Source of the DNA: Guadua angustifolia | Lineage: Eukaryota; Streptophyta; Magnoliopsida; Poales; Poaceae | Assembly (NCBI GenBank): GCA_036346375.1 | Contig: CM070505.1 | Coordinates: 54,885,772-54,949,771 of the forward strand | DNA length: 64,000 nucleotides | Direction: 5' to 3' | Part shown: positions 11,420 through 21,204 of the stretch, piece after piece | Layout of the letters: each line of letters begins with the position of its first letter | Numbering within the stretch: position 1 is the first letter of the stretch | Made by a program: the position numbers and the translations under genes | Notes under the pieces: generated by a model | Databases searched by the model: none | Seen by the model: the letters and a program-made list of their open reading frames with translations, nothing else | What the model was told of the DNA's origin: nothing

Positions 11420-11452
11420 GATAGAGTGTTGAGCAGAACTAGAAATGCTTAA

Positions 11453-11630
11453 GAGCATCTACACCAGGATCTATATTCTTCTACTCCAAATCACTATTTC
11501 CTCCGCACTCTATCCTCCACACGAAATTTGGTTTGCACTTTACACTATACACCAAAAGATTTCTTTTTTCTCCACGTCAGCTAGTTTATCTAGAGCTACA
11601 GTGTTTTAGCTACTTATGCATTTAATGCTC
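11453..11630. mobile_element. Tourist-like MITE (about 178 bp)
   Basis: It opens GAGCATCTACACC after TTAA and closes TTTAATGCTC. The interior ('CACTTTACACTATACACC', 'TTCTCCACGTCA') matches the family copies at 10284 and 11754. The right target duplication is not clean. Confidence 0.6.
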
Positions 11631-11946
11631 AAGAGAATCTCCAATGCATGTACCATAGTAATCAGTAGTAATCGATAAAAGAGCTATTGGTAGAAAGAAA
11701 TCTTTTAGATAGTAGTGTAAATTATGATAAAATTTTAAAATAACAGATATATGGGACATCCATAGCAGGCACTCTAAAACACTTAACTTTGGATAGAGTG
11801 TGATGTGAGGAAGAAATCTTTTGAAGTATAGTGTAAAGTGTGAAGAAAAATTTGGAGTGAAGGATAGAGTGAGGAGGGAACAGTGAAATGGAGTGATGGA
11901 TAGAGTGTCTGGTATGGATGCTCTAACTCCTGCTAGAGATTCTCTT
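11631..11946. mobile_element. MITE carrying a nested MITE
   Basis: The outer element has 11-bp perfect terminal repeats: AAGAGAATCTC at 11631-11641 and GAGATTCTCTT at 11936-11946. Inside it, about 11754-11924, lies another family copy with ends ACATCCATA...TATGGATGCT and the usual 'AAAGTGTGAAGAAAAATTTG' core. This is insertion of one small element into another. Confidence 0.6.
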
Positions 11947-11964
11947 AAAGAGTAGCTTAACGTG

Positions 11965-12135
11965 TTAGAGTATTCACACCACATACTTTATCTCTCACTC
12001 CATTCTACTATTTCCTCCTCACTCTATCTTTCACTGTAAATTTTTCTTCACACTTTACACTACACTCTAAAAGATTTTTTCTCCACGTCACCTATTCTAT
12101 TCAAAGTTACAGTGTTTTAGAGTGAGCCGGCGACT
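11965..12135. mobile_element. Partial MITE of the same family
   Basis: It starts TTAGAGTATTCACACC and holds 'TTCTTCACACTTTACACTA' and 'TTTTTTCTCCACGTCA'. The right end (ACAGTGTTTTAGAGTG) has lost a clear terminal repeat. It lies about 250 bp upstream of the resistance-type gene. Confidence 0.5.
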
Positions 12136-12190
12136 TTTAAAGCTCCGTTCACACGGGCCGAGGTGCTGAGGTCAGGTGTATTTTTTTTTA

Positions 12191-12290
12191 TTTAGAACAA
12201 AACAGTAGGCGACAGTGACGCATGTGATAAAAATCCTGACACGGCTTTGAAAAAAATGGTCATGACACTGACGCCTGTGATTAAAAAAAT
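12191..12290 (+). repeat. Gene-proximal copy of the direct repeat, internally duplicated
   Basis: 12191-12254 is the partner of 8864-8926. A second, shorter echo follows at once: GACAGTGACGCATGTGAT (12211) recurs as GACACTGACGCCTGTGAT (12264). The block lies in the likely promoter or 5'UTR of the gene starting at 12389. Confidence 0.65.
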
Positions 12291-12388
12291 GTTCCCACAT
12301 AGCAAGGCCCAACAGATTCTCGGGGGAGCTGGCTGCGGACTGCGCGCGGTACGAGGCATTTGCCATCTGGCCTTCCCCTTCCTCGACG

Positions 12389-12694
12389 ATGGATCCCATC
12401 GTTCTTGCTTCTGTGGCGGCGACATGGGTGATCAAAAAGCTCCTGGATCGGCTCGGCGACACTGCCATCGGCAAGCTGCTGCAGCTGCTGGGTTCGGAGG
12501 GCGTGGAGGTGAAGCCTCTCGTGGACGCGCTGGGGCGAGCCAGGCTCGTCCTTGGCGCCGTGCCCGCCGGAGCCGCCGCCGGGCTCAAGATTGGGAACGA
12601 GGAGCTAGTGGACCAAATCAACAAGGTGCACCGGCTAGCCGCCGATTTGGCCAAGAACCTCGACGAGCTCGAGTACTACGACCTCAAGAACAAG
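12389..12694 (+). CDS. CC-NBS-LRR resistance-type protein, exon 1 (coiled coil)
   Basis: This is the N-terminal 102 residues of an intracellular immune receptor of the CNL class. It starts MDPIVLASVAATWVIKKLLD and continues through a Leu-rich helical stretch to LDELEYYDLKNK, the helical end of the Rx-type coiled-coil domain ('L-D-E-L-x-Y'). The ATG at 12389 is the first of the frame and sits in a good plant context (gacgATGGA). The exon ends CAAG at 12694 before GTACAC, a usable donor in phase 0. The frame runs on to 12736 only as a short Gly/Ser tail without domain match. It is GC-rich, unlike exon 2, a common gradient in grass genes. It joins exon 2 at 15372. Confidence 0.8.
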
Positions 12695-13113
12695 GTACAC
12701 AATTTGGGTGATTCGGCGTCCTACATTCAACCTTGAAAATTTATCAATAGCCCCCTTTTTTTTTATCTACACTACCCTGGATCTTGTATTTTTATTTTGT
12801 CCCGAGGGAGAGTTGTCCATGTCCGCCGAGTCTATCAACAAGCCGATCTCGTGCAACCCCTATTGGAAAGCTCAAGTATGCTCAAGCCTTGCTCAAGAAA
12901 ACCAGTAACTATGTGCAATACCTCTTATAAAGCTCTCGAGTAAGCTTAGGCTCTGCTTAAAAAAGCAGGAGGAAACATGTGGGGGGAAATTGTAAAAGCT
13001 CTCGAATCAAGCTTTTTAGACTGTATATTTTTGGCAAACCAGCTAAAAATGCATATATATGCTCATGCCGAACAATTAAGCCGTCACCGGCAAACTGTCG
13101 TCGAATACTAAAC

Positions 13114-13595
13114 TGGGGTAGCCGACGGCAATGAATTTGTATATGGGGGGCAAGGCGACGGATCTGATCACAATGGTAGACACACAGACGATGTATGCAG
13201 GTTCGGGCCCTCGGAGGGAGGTAATACCCTACGTCCTGTGTCGGGTGTTTGATGATGGGGGTATTGGTTACAATGTATGTGCGCAAGGCTGCGTGGGATG
13301 CGTGAATACGCTCGGGGTTGTATGGGATTGGATTGGGATATCCTCCCCGGGTCCTCCAGGCTCCTTTATATAGTGAGGAGGGAGGAACCCGAGTTACAAG
13401 GTTGTTTAGTCCAGCCCGAATACTACTCTAACTACCTTATCTACAGTACACTTCCATATCCGGACTCGGCTTTCCCCTCCTTGGCGTGATCCTTCCTTCC
13501 TAGGACTCTTTCTTAACGCCATGGGCTGGGCCGCCCCCATGTTGGGCCTCCACCTTTTATCTCCTTTGAGGACCCCCGGGTAGATGTACCCGACA
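13114..13595 (-). mobile_element. Solo LTR of a gypsy-type element in the intron
   Basis: Read on the minus strand it starts TGTCGGGTACATCTACCC and ends GGCTACCCCA. It has a TATATAAAGG promoter box at about 13366-13375 and a GGGTATTACCTCC stretch like other grass LTRs. The flanks are TAAAC (13109-13113) and CAAAC (13596-13600), a 4-of-5 target duplication. No internal region remains, so it is a product of LTR-LTR recombination. Confidence 0.65.
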
Positions 13596-13865
13596 CAAAC
13601 CTGCCTTGAAAAAACCCGACCCGACCTAGCCCGATGCACTGGTCAGGCTGGGCTCGGGACTCGATTTAAAGCCTAGCATTGGGCTGGGCCGGGCCTAAAA
13701 AAACACCGAACTAACTCTGAGTCAGGCCATGCTTTTGGTCTTCAGACCCAATTTTGTGAGTCTGATGGCTAGGCCGGGCCAGGCTCAGGCTTGATCCTGC
13801 AGGACTGGGCTTTTCTAAGCCCAGCCCAAAACCCGGACCGGCCCAGGTGTTGGACAGATCTAGTT
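13596..13865. repeat. GGGCCGGGC-rich repeat
   Basis: Alternating GGGCTGGGCCGGGCC and complementary GCCCAGCCC motifs give strong inverted complementarity over about 250 bp. It looks like a small non-autonomous DNA element; I could not fix its ends. It has no coding capacity. Confidence 0.35.
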
Positions 13866-15371
13866 AGAACCCACATATCATGCCTTGTTCTGAAAACCTA
13901 AATTTGAGTACGTTTGGCTTCCCAACTACTCTCCTCTTCTGCCTTGCTTTGTTTTTAAGCTAGTGTGGATCTGGAGTATATCTTGGTCTGGAAGCCGAAC
14001 GCCGCTCGTACATTGACCTGACTCTGCCGTGCATTTGACATGCAAGCTACGTAGTACGTGACAGGGCCCACCTACCTGCAGCCCCCTGGCCGCTGGCCAC
14101 ATGCCATTGCCCCAAAGGGCCCACCTGCCTCTGTCCCTCGAATCGATCACGACACCGAAAAGAACCAGGATCCACTCCTTGTACACACCTTGTACCACGT
14201 CCACGCCCACGTGACCATGTCTTGCCGTTGATCATCTCCGAGACCTTACCGCATGCGGGAGAACCATAAAGCCTCTTGAGTTACCTTAGCCTGTCTCACA
14301 CAATCAACTTTATCTTTAGGTGTAACCTTATTAGAGCCCTCCTATATATACGCTCTCTACGCCCTATCGTACACTCGTTCGTACAAAATCATATCACACC
14401 CTTGGCCATTCAATCTCCGACACAATAATCGCTCGCAGTGTTGTGATATCGTCCTACTTCAACATACGGTAGCATGCCCAACACGTTGATGCTCCTACCA
14501 ACCTGATCTATATGGCCCCTCACCACATCCGGTAGCCTGTCTAATCGTGAGCACCGAAGCCGCTACCACCCTACATTGTGTTCGTCGGCCATGTTGTCAG
14601 CCTAATCATCATGTCTGGTCAATCCATGCCAATGGTAGCCTATCAAATGGTTCAAGTCGCTTTCTTGTAGTGTTCGACACCACCGATCGATTTGTCGATC
14701 GCCGCCATTATTCTCCACCTTGCACCAAATCATGCGTTTTAATTTCCTCGGCATCATGTGTATGCATGAACCTCATGCATCCAACAAGATCATCAGTATC
14801 AACAACCTCGCTCTAATATCACCTCTTAGGATTTAGCACAATGCGATCTAAAAACGATACCAGAGGCAAGATATTTGGTAATGCAGTTTGCTTTCGCCTA
14901 CATCTGCGGGGCTATGATTATGGATGCTCCTCTTCAACAGCACAGCTAGCATACCGCCGCCGAGTCAACCCCCCCCCCCCAAAGAGCCTTGCAGCTACTT
15001 TTTTCATTATGAATTATATCACCAATGTGTCCTTTATATATGTCCCATGATATAGAGTCTGACTGAAAATGTATCCTACCTTGCCAAATACAACTAAGAG
15101 TCGAACTATAACCCTACTTGTATACATGTTCGACACCAACTCTAACAATTTTGTTGGCCTATCGTATGACCTCAGCATGGGAAGAGTCCCCACGCACCCC
15201 TCCCCCATCTATATAGATTACCTTTCTTTAGATTGATGCCTTTGTGCTGCTTAAAAATCTAATTTTTTTCTCTCATTGTGTCCCTGTTCCATGATATGGC
15301 TGTGATTTCATTTGCATCTTAATATTAGCGAGATGAGAGTAATTCTAGCACTTTCCATTTGTGATGAACAG

Positions 15372-17837
15372 GTAAAGAAGAAGAATCCGAAGAGCAGCAC
15401 GTCAATCGTTGCTCATATTTTACAATCAAGATTCAGTAGATCTGACGTACAGCACATAAGAGATACTGTGGACAATCTGCATACGATATGTGACAATGTT
15501 CACAATGCTCTCTTGCTAGAGAAACTTGATGGAATTAATCGAGCAGTTCAAAACGCAAGCAGAGACACACGTGAGACGCCAGAGAACTTCACTGAAGCTA
15601 AGGTGTTCCCAAGGGAAGAAAAGAACGATATTCTCAAAGTAATTAGTTGTCATGCATCAAGTGATCAAGAACTTTTAGTCCTTCCAATAGTTGGTGATGG
15701 AGGTGTTGGGAAGACAACACTTGCTCGACTAGTGTGCCATGACCCAGAAGTAAAAGCCAAATTCGACATCATGATCTGGATCTACGTATCTGCTAACTTT
15801 GATGAAGTCAAGCTTACACAAGGTATTCTAGAACAAATACCTGAATCAGAATTTAAGTACAACAATACTAAGAATCTCACTGTGCTTCAGCGTGGTATCA
15901 ACCAATATTTGACCAAAAGATTTCTAGTTGTTTTGGATGACATGTGGGAAGAGAGTGAGGGTCGTTGGGACAAGCTATTGGCTCCACTTAGATCAACGAA
16001 GGTTAAGGGTAACATAATTTTGGTGACTACTCGGAAGTTATCGGTTGCTAGGGTAACTAGCAAAGTAGCGGCTCACATCGAATTGGGAGGTATGGAAGAT
16101 GATAAGTTCTGGTTGTTCTTCAAAAGTTGCATATTTGGTGACAATAATTATCAAGGTCAAGACAAAAAAAAGCTATTGAAGATCGCTGAGAAAATAGCCA
16201 CCAGGCTGAAGGGGAATCCATTAGCAGCGAGAAGTGTTGGCACACTTCTGAGAAGAAATGTTAATGAGGTTTACTGGAGAAGAATTCTAGATAGCGATGA
16301 ATGGAGGTTACAAGAAAAGGCCGATGACATTATACCTGCACTAAAGCTCAGTTACAATCACCTTCCCTACCACCTTCAGCTGCTCTTCTCTTACTGTGCT
16401 ATGTTTCCAAAGGGTTATAATTTTGATAAAGAACAATTGATACATACATGGATTGCTCTGGGCTTTGTCACGAACAAGAGAAAGAAATTAGAGGATGAAG
16501 GAAGTGACTGCTTTGATGATCTGGTAGACCGGAGCTTCTTTCAGAAATATGGCCAGGACTTTATTGTTCATGATCTAATGCATGATGTTGCACAAGAAGT
16601 CTCGATCAATAACTGCCTTATCATTGATGGCTCCTCAGATCTTCAAATGGTTTCCCCGTACATCTCTCACCTTGGCATCTGGACTGAGTCCTACAGTGAG
16701 CAAAGCGTAGAACGCAATGATAACTTTGAAGAGAAGTTAGATATTGTCCAGGATAACGATGCCTTGAGAAGCTTGGAGAGTTTAATTCTTGATGGTGTAT
16801 ATGATGAGAACTTCTCTGCTAAGTTTGTTCAGACTCTTAAGCAGCTACATTATGTCCGGGTACTCCGGTTATCAGCAATGCCGTTCAATGCTGGCATTTT
16901 ACTATCCAGCCTCAAAAACTTCATCCATCTTCGCTATTTAGAACTGAGGTGTACTTCAGCTGATAAGCTTGATATGCCCAAAACTTTGCCTGAGGCTATA
17001 TGTAAGCTTTACCACCTACAAGTACTAGACGTTAAAAATTGGAGTAATCTACAAGATTTGCCCAAGGGTTTTAGTAATCTTGTGAACCTACGCTATCTGT
17101 TTGCTCCGGGCTCGGGATCATTGCACTCAAAGATATCAAGAGTTGGAGAACTTAAGTTTTTACAAGAACTGAAAGAATTTCTCGTACAAAAAGAAGATGG
17201 CTTTGAGATTTCACAGCTGGGTAACTTAAAAGAGCTCAGAGGATCGCTTAGTATCTTCGGTCTTGAGAATGCCACAAAGAAGGAAGAGGCAACACGTGCA
17301 AGGATTAAAGATAAAAAACATCTGAGTACACTCAAACTCTCATGGGGGCATGCAATTGGAAGTCCTTCTGTTCAGAAAGAAGTACTGGAGTGTCTAAAAC
17401 CACATGAAAATCTTTCCCATCTTCAACTCAACAATTTTGTTGGTGCTACCCCATCATGGCTAGGAGACAAATTTTCACTTGGTAATTTAGAAAGCCTCCA
17501 TATCCAAGACTGTGCACAAGTGAGGATCCTACCACCATTTGACAGGATGCCATTCCTGAAGAAACTGTCCTTGGTTGGTCTGTCCTCTCTGAAAGATGTA
17601 AGGATTGACTTCAATTATGGCGGTGTGAATACAGCAATCCAGACATCTGAGGAGGACGAATTCGAGTTAAATGAAATTGAAATATCTAAATGTTCAGCTT
17701 TAACGTCCGTAAGGCTTCATTCCTGCAAGGCCTTGACTAAATTAAGGATCAAAGATTGTGAGGCACTAGCTTTTGTAGAGGGTTTTCCATCTTCTCTGTG
17801 CCCTGATGTTGAAGGATGCCCTAAACTCTTAAATTGA
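15372..17837 (+). CDS. CC-NBS-LRR resistance-type protein, exon 2 (NB-ARC + LRR)
   Basis: This exon carries 821 residues, giving about 923 with exon 1. Residues below are of the joined protein. The P-loop GDGGVGKTTLA is at about 210-220. RNBS-A follows as FDIMIWIYVS, then kinase-2 as FLVVLDDMW (about 286-294). RNBS-B is GNIILVTTRK, the GLPL-type motif is GNPLA, and RNBS-D is YCAMFPKGY. The MHD-type motif HDLMHDV is at about 502-508. Leucine-rich repeats follow to the TGA at 17835. All nucleotide-binding motifs are intact, so the ATP/ADP switch is probably functional. The LRR is short, about 330 residues. The frame is open from 15312, but upstream residues lack domain character, so the splice at 15372 is preferred. 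Function is inferred as cytoplasmic pathogen sensing; no ligand can be named. Confidence 0.85.
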   Translation, partial: VKKKNPKSSTSIVAHILQSRFSRSDVQHIRDTVDNLHTICDNVHNALLLEKLDGINRAVQNASRDTRETPENFTEAKVFPREEKNDILKVISCHASSDQELLVLPIVGDGGVGKTTLARLVCHDPEVKAKFDIMIWIYVSANFDEVKLTQGILEQIPESEFKYNNTKNLTVLQRGINQYLTKRFLVVLDDMWEESEGRWDKLLAPLRSTKVKGNIILVTTRKLSVARVTSKVAAHIELGGMEDDKFWLFFKSCIFGDNNYQGQDKKKLLKIAEKIATRLKGNPLAARSVGTLLRRNVNEVYWRRILDSDEWRLQEKADDIIPALKLSYNHLPYHLQLLFSYCAMFPKGYNFDKEQLIHTWIALGFVTNKRKKLEDEGSDCFDDLVDRSFFQKYGQDFIVHDLMHDVAQEVSINNCLIIDGSSDLQMVSPYISHLGIWTESYSEQSVERNDNFEEKLDIVQDNDALRSLESLILDGVYDENFSAKFVQTLKQLHYVRVLRLSAMPFNAGILLSSLKNFIHLRYLELRCTSADKLDMPKTLPEAICKLYHLQVLDVKNWSNLQDLPKGFSNLVNLRYLFAPGSGSLHSKISRVGELKFLQELKEFLVQKEDGFEISQLGNLKELRGSLSIFGLENATKKEEATRARIKDKKHLSTLKLSWGHAIGSPSVQKEVLECLKPHENLSHLQLNNFVGATPSWLGDKFSLGNLESLHIQDCAQVRILPPFDRMPFLKKLSLVGLSSLKDVRIDFNYGGVNTAIQTSEEDEFELNEIEISKCSALTSVRLHSCKALTKLRIKDCEALAFVEGFPSSLCPDVEGCPKLLN

Positions 17838-18760
17838 TAAATTGTTTGCACACCGCTACAAAAACTACTGTAAGTATGTCTTGAATAAACTACCTTAGGA
17901 AAATTTTCAAACCTATATATTACGTTCTAGAAAGAAAAATGTATATAGTTTGTCATGCTCATATGTTATTCTACCTCATGGAAAATTAACCGGAACATTG
18001 CATTAGTTAAAAGTGCATCATAGTAACTGAAATTTGTACACCTGGTAGGTTTACTGCTTATTTAATCATTGTTTGAAACGGCTTAAGCTCAATGCTGAAG
18101 CTGAGTGAATATGCCGTTTTATATTGTGCTGAATGAAAAGTGACTAAAGCTGAATGAATAAGACATAAGTTTAAACTGTTTTGGCACTTCTAGTGATTCA
18201 TGTAGTTTTTTTTTTGAAACATAGTTCACTTAGTAACAAGCTGTTTGCGTATCTTAGCAGTTGTATCATAAACCATTTGAAAATATATAATCCGAAAAAA
18301 TTGCATGTCATTCACAGCATTGTTTAGTGTTTTCCCTGTCCCCTTTCCTGTAAATTAAGTCTTGCAGCTCTTTTGTCCATCAAACAAGATGTTCTCCTAC
18401 GTCTGTCTGTCCTTAAAAATTACTATTTGTTGTGATTTTATCCATCAATACCAATACAAAGGTTTTGTGAATCGATTCCAATACACAGCTTTTGTCCATT
18501 GATTCCAATAGGCATTCTACTTTAATGATCTTTTCTGCTTTCAGAATAAAGAGGCGGGGACAACCGTCGGGACAAACATTGAATTGCGGTCATGTGGATT
18601 GTGGTACCTGGATGACGACTTTGATTCTACTAAAAGTTTTGTTATCGCTACTGTCATTGGAGAAAATTTGGGAGTTAGTTGATGATGTATTTGTATTGTG
18701 TGTGGCTTTCGTTATTGCTATTTTCTAGTATACTTTTATCGTTTTCTTCATAAGAGCAGA
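17838..18760 (+). other. Likely spliced 3' UTR of the CC-NBS-LRR gene
   Basis: Thirty-two bases after the stop is a strong donor, CTACT|GTAAGTATG (intron from 17870). A strong acceptor, TTTTCTGCTTTCAG, ends at 18544. This suggests a 3'UTR intron of about 675 bp and a last non-coding exon from 18545. UTR introns occur in grass resistance genes. The 78-codon frame at 18492-18728 spans the acceptor and has no domain, so I do not call it a protein. No clear poly(A) signal was fixed. Confidence 0.4.
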
Positions 18761-19262
18761 TATGGAGTGAATTTGTTTAGTTTGGTGAATACACAAACCG
18801 AACATTTCGTGCTCTGATCATGGGAACACATGCTAGTATATTTGCTAATGGGTATCGTAAAAGTGCTCATAAAACATAGCAAGCATTTCAATTCAATTTC
18901 CTGCCTTCTAGTATAAACATTCAAAACAAAACCTACACAAAGAACGCCATTCTAGTATAAACATATTACTGGCCACTGCAACCCAAATTGAGAAAGAAAA
19001 AGAAAATCATCGTTCAGATGGAGCGGCAGGAATTCTGTTTCCTGCGACGTAGGGAAGTTGCTGAAACTTGTAATAACAAATCCTTGTATGTTCGTATTCT
19101 CTGTAATTGCTAGTTGGCTTTGTAGTTCTTCACTTCTTTGTGCTGACTGCTGAACGTGCCACTGGATCCAACAGTAAAATTTTTGGGCTAAATGTACTAC
19201 CATGGTATATAGTATAAAAAAGAAAAAACAATCTGAGCCGTTAGATAGAAAAAATGGACGGT
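18761..19262. other. Intergenic, nothing recognised
   Basis: This is AT-rich sequence without a supported gene, repeat or RNA. 'ATTCTAGTATAAACAT' occurs twice in near-identical form (about 18905 and 18949). Confidence 0.3.
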
Positions 19263-19271
19263 TTGTATAAA

Positions 19272-19651
19272 GGGAACATATCCTGTGCAACCAGAGAGTT
19301 GGTGAAACCACGGTGCAACCCAACTAGAAAAAGTTTCAAAAATTTTGAAAAAAATCATGGATGTACATCTAGCTTACCCTATCTACATATAAAATTTCAT
19401 GATCAAATTGGTCCCCTGCTAGAAGTTACAAAAAAGACAAAGTTGATCATGAATAGAATCAGCATCGCTCATGATCAAGTTTGTCTTTTTATTACTCTTA
19501 GCACAGGACGAATTTGATCATGAAATTTTATATGTAGATGGGGTAAGCTGAGATGTACATCCATGATTTTTTTTAGAATTTTTTGAAATTTTTTCTAGTT
19601 GAGTTGCACCGTAGTTTCACCAGCCTGTCTGATTGCACAGGATATTTTTCC
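19272..19651. mobile_element. Near-perfect palindromic MITE with 9-bp TSD (Mutator-type)
   Basis: The element is flanked by TTGTATAAA at 19263-19271 and 19652-19660, a perfect 9-bp duplication typical of Mutator-like insertions. Its ends are GGGAACATATCCTGTGCAA and the complement of GGAAAAATATCCTGTGCAA. The two arms pair over almost the full 380 bp: 'TTTCATGATCAAATT' and 'ATCATGGATGTACATCT' occur in both arms, and pairing continues through 'GACAAAGTTGATCATGA' to a tiny loop near 19460. It has no coding capacity. Transcripts would fold into a ~180-bp hairpin. Confidence 0.85.
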
Positions 19652-19951
19652 TTGTATAAAACGCTCCCCCGTGCATCATGATCTGAAACCTCCCTGCCTT
19701 GCTCCTCCTCTTTGAACCTCCTTTCTCACGGGCTCGCTCTGCAGCTCTCCTCCACGTGCAACTCTTCCCACCCGCCTCAAGAACTACTCCTTCGTGACGA
19801 TTCTAACTCCAAGCGCCCACCACCTTCATCTGCTCCTCAGCCAGAGACCTCGATGTCGCCAAGGGCAGCCTCTTCTATTCGGCATGTTCCACGACCACTA
19901 CGCATGCTCTTGGAACTCAGCATCGCTTTGACCTTTTTTTTATGTATTATT

Positions 19952-20209
19952 CTCACCGGTTTCATAATTTGTGTTGTTTTAGACATTGACACGATTTTCG
20001 AAATACAACTTTAACTATCAATCATCATTGAAATTTAGTTATAAAATTCATAAAAAATATAATATTGTCGAAGTGTTTTTCAAGATGAATTTAAATGTAT
20101 AGTTTTCGTACACCCAATCCAAAAAGTTTAAAAGTTTTTTATAGATAAAGTTTTAAAACTTTGACTTAGGACAAATCCAAAATGTTACAAATTATGAAAC
20201 CGGAGGGAG
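19952..20209. mobile_element. Stowaway-like MITE (258 bp)
   Basis: The left end CTCACCGGTTTCATAATTTG and the right end complementary to CTCCCTCCGGTTTCATAATT match the CTCCCTCC hallmark of Stowaway (Tc1/mariner) MITEs. A TA follows on the right (20210-20211). The left end has lost two bases. Its interior (GTCTAAA/TTGACTTAGGACA) is non-coding. Confidence 0.8.
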
Positions 20210-20229
20210 TACCATTATTAGGCGTGATA

Positions 20230-20425
20230 ACAAGGTCATACCTAACTCAACCCATAAAAGTAAAATTAACCATTCCACACCACCCCAACCCAACCCAAAT
20301 ACAATTCTCTAGAATCTAACCCAAACCAACCCGTATGACGTTTGAACCCAAACCAACCCAACCCAACTCACTTCTCTAATATGGGTTCAACCCATTTCTC
20401 AACCCATTCCTCAACCTAATTCCAT
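20230..20425. repeat. AACCCAAC-rich low-complexity tract
   Basis: Irregular runs of AACCCAACCC, AACCCAAACC and the complementary GGGTTC extend over about 200 bp. They are not the exact plant telomere unit (CCCTAAA) and not a regular tandem array. This may be the body of a small inverted-repeat element. Confidence 0.4.
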
Positions 20426-20897
20426 ATTATAACATTTGGTGTTGATTCATGGAGTGTTTTAGTAAAACATTGCATTTACACTACAAAACTTTAACAAAAT
20501 TGACTGAAATTGGCTAGGTATCACAAGGGTGGAACATATCTTATCTCGAGTTTGACTAATATTGTGTGTTAAAGGGTATATCGGTGTATCAAAGTTTAGC
20601 AAATAAGAACAATCTGTGCATTCAAAAGGTCAATATGTCATGGCAAGAACAACTTGTGATCCAGAAAAGGGTTTCTAACCATGGCTTCCTACGCATGAAC
20701 ACTAATGGGTGTCACACAAAATCGGTTGGAACACCTTGAATGGAATGGATCCATTAGTGAGTTTTATTTATCTTGACCTAGGATTTAAAATATAATGGAC
20801 CTCCACCGTAAAAGTCGATTAGTGCGCTTTATAAATGAATGTCTAATGGACCTCTAAGATATTGTTGGAAGTCACCACTCACCAACCCTAGCCATCA

Positions 20898-21201
20898 GGG
20901 CAATCCCAATGGGATGATGACTAGGATAGTTTCCATAGCATTAATTAGGTTGCCATGTAAGCAAAATGGTAATGTGGAGGTAGAGTTAATGATGAAAGAG
21001 AAGGAAACCATTTCTTATGCAGGAAACCATTTCTACACAAGTACCAAGAAAGGGAAAAAGGGGATTGGGTGAGAAAATAAGAGAAAAGAGGAAATTGGAT
21101 GAGAGTTTATTTTGAAGAAACTATCCATTGGGAGCATAATTTCTACATGTAGTGTCTAGATGACATGGAAGTTATAGAAACTATATGCATTGGGACTGCC
21201 C
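20898..21201. mobile_element. MITE (304 bp) with TCA flanks
   Basis: It starts GGGCAATCCCAATGGG and ends CATTGGGACTGCCC (imperfect inverted repeats of about 14 bp), with subterminal ATAGTTTC/GAAACTAT also inverted. TCA flanks both sides (20895-20897, 21202-21204). A 3-bp target and GGGC-start repeat fit a Tourist-like element. It has no coding capacity. Confidence 0.65.
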
Positions 21202-21204
21202 TCA

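Larger units (their letters stand above)
12695..15371 (+). other. Intron 1 of the CC-NBS-LRR gene
   Basis: The inferred intron is 2,677 bp, from GTACAC at 12695 to ATGAACAG ending at 15371, in phase 0. It holds a solo LTR (13114-13595) and a GGGCCGGGC-rich repeat (13600-13860). The rest (13866-15371) has a CTATATATACGC box near 14343 but no credible frame; the small ORFs are unsupported. The acceptor has only a modest pyrimidine tract, so an acceptor a few codons away is possible. Confidence 0.6.

Noticed and set aside
18492..18728. 78-codon frame after the resistance gene
   Set aside because: It spans a strong splice acceptor and fits a non-coding last exon better; no domain.
20230..20425. 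AACCCAAC-rich tract as an interstitial telomere
   Set aside because: The repeats are irregular and lack the CCCTAAA unit.
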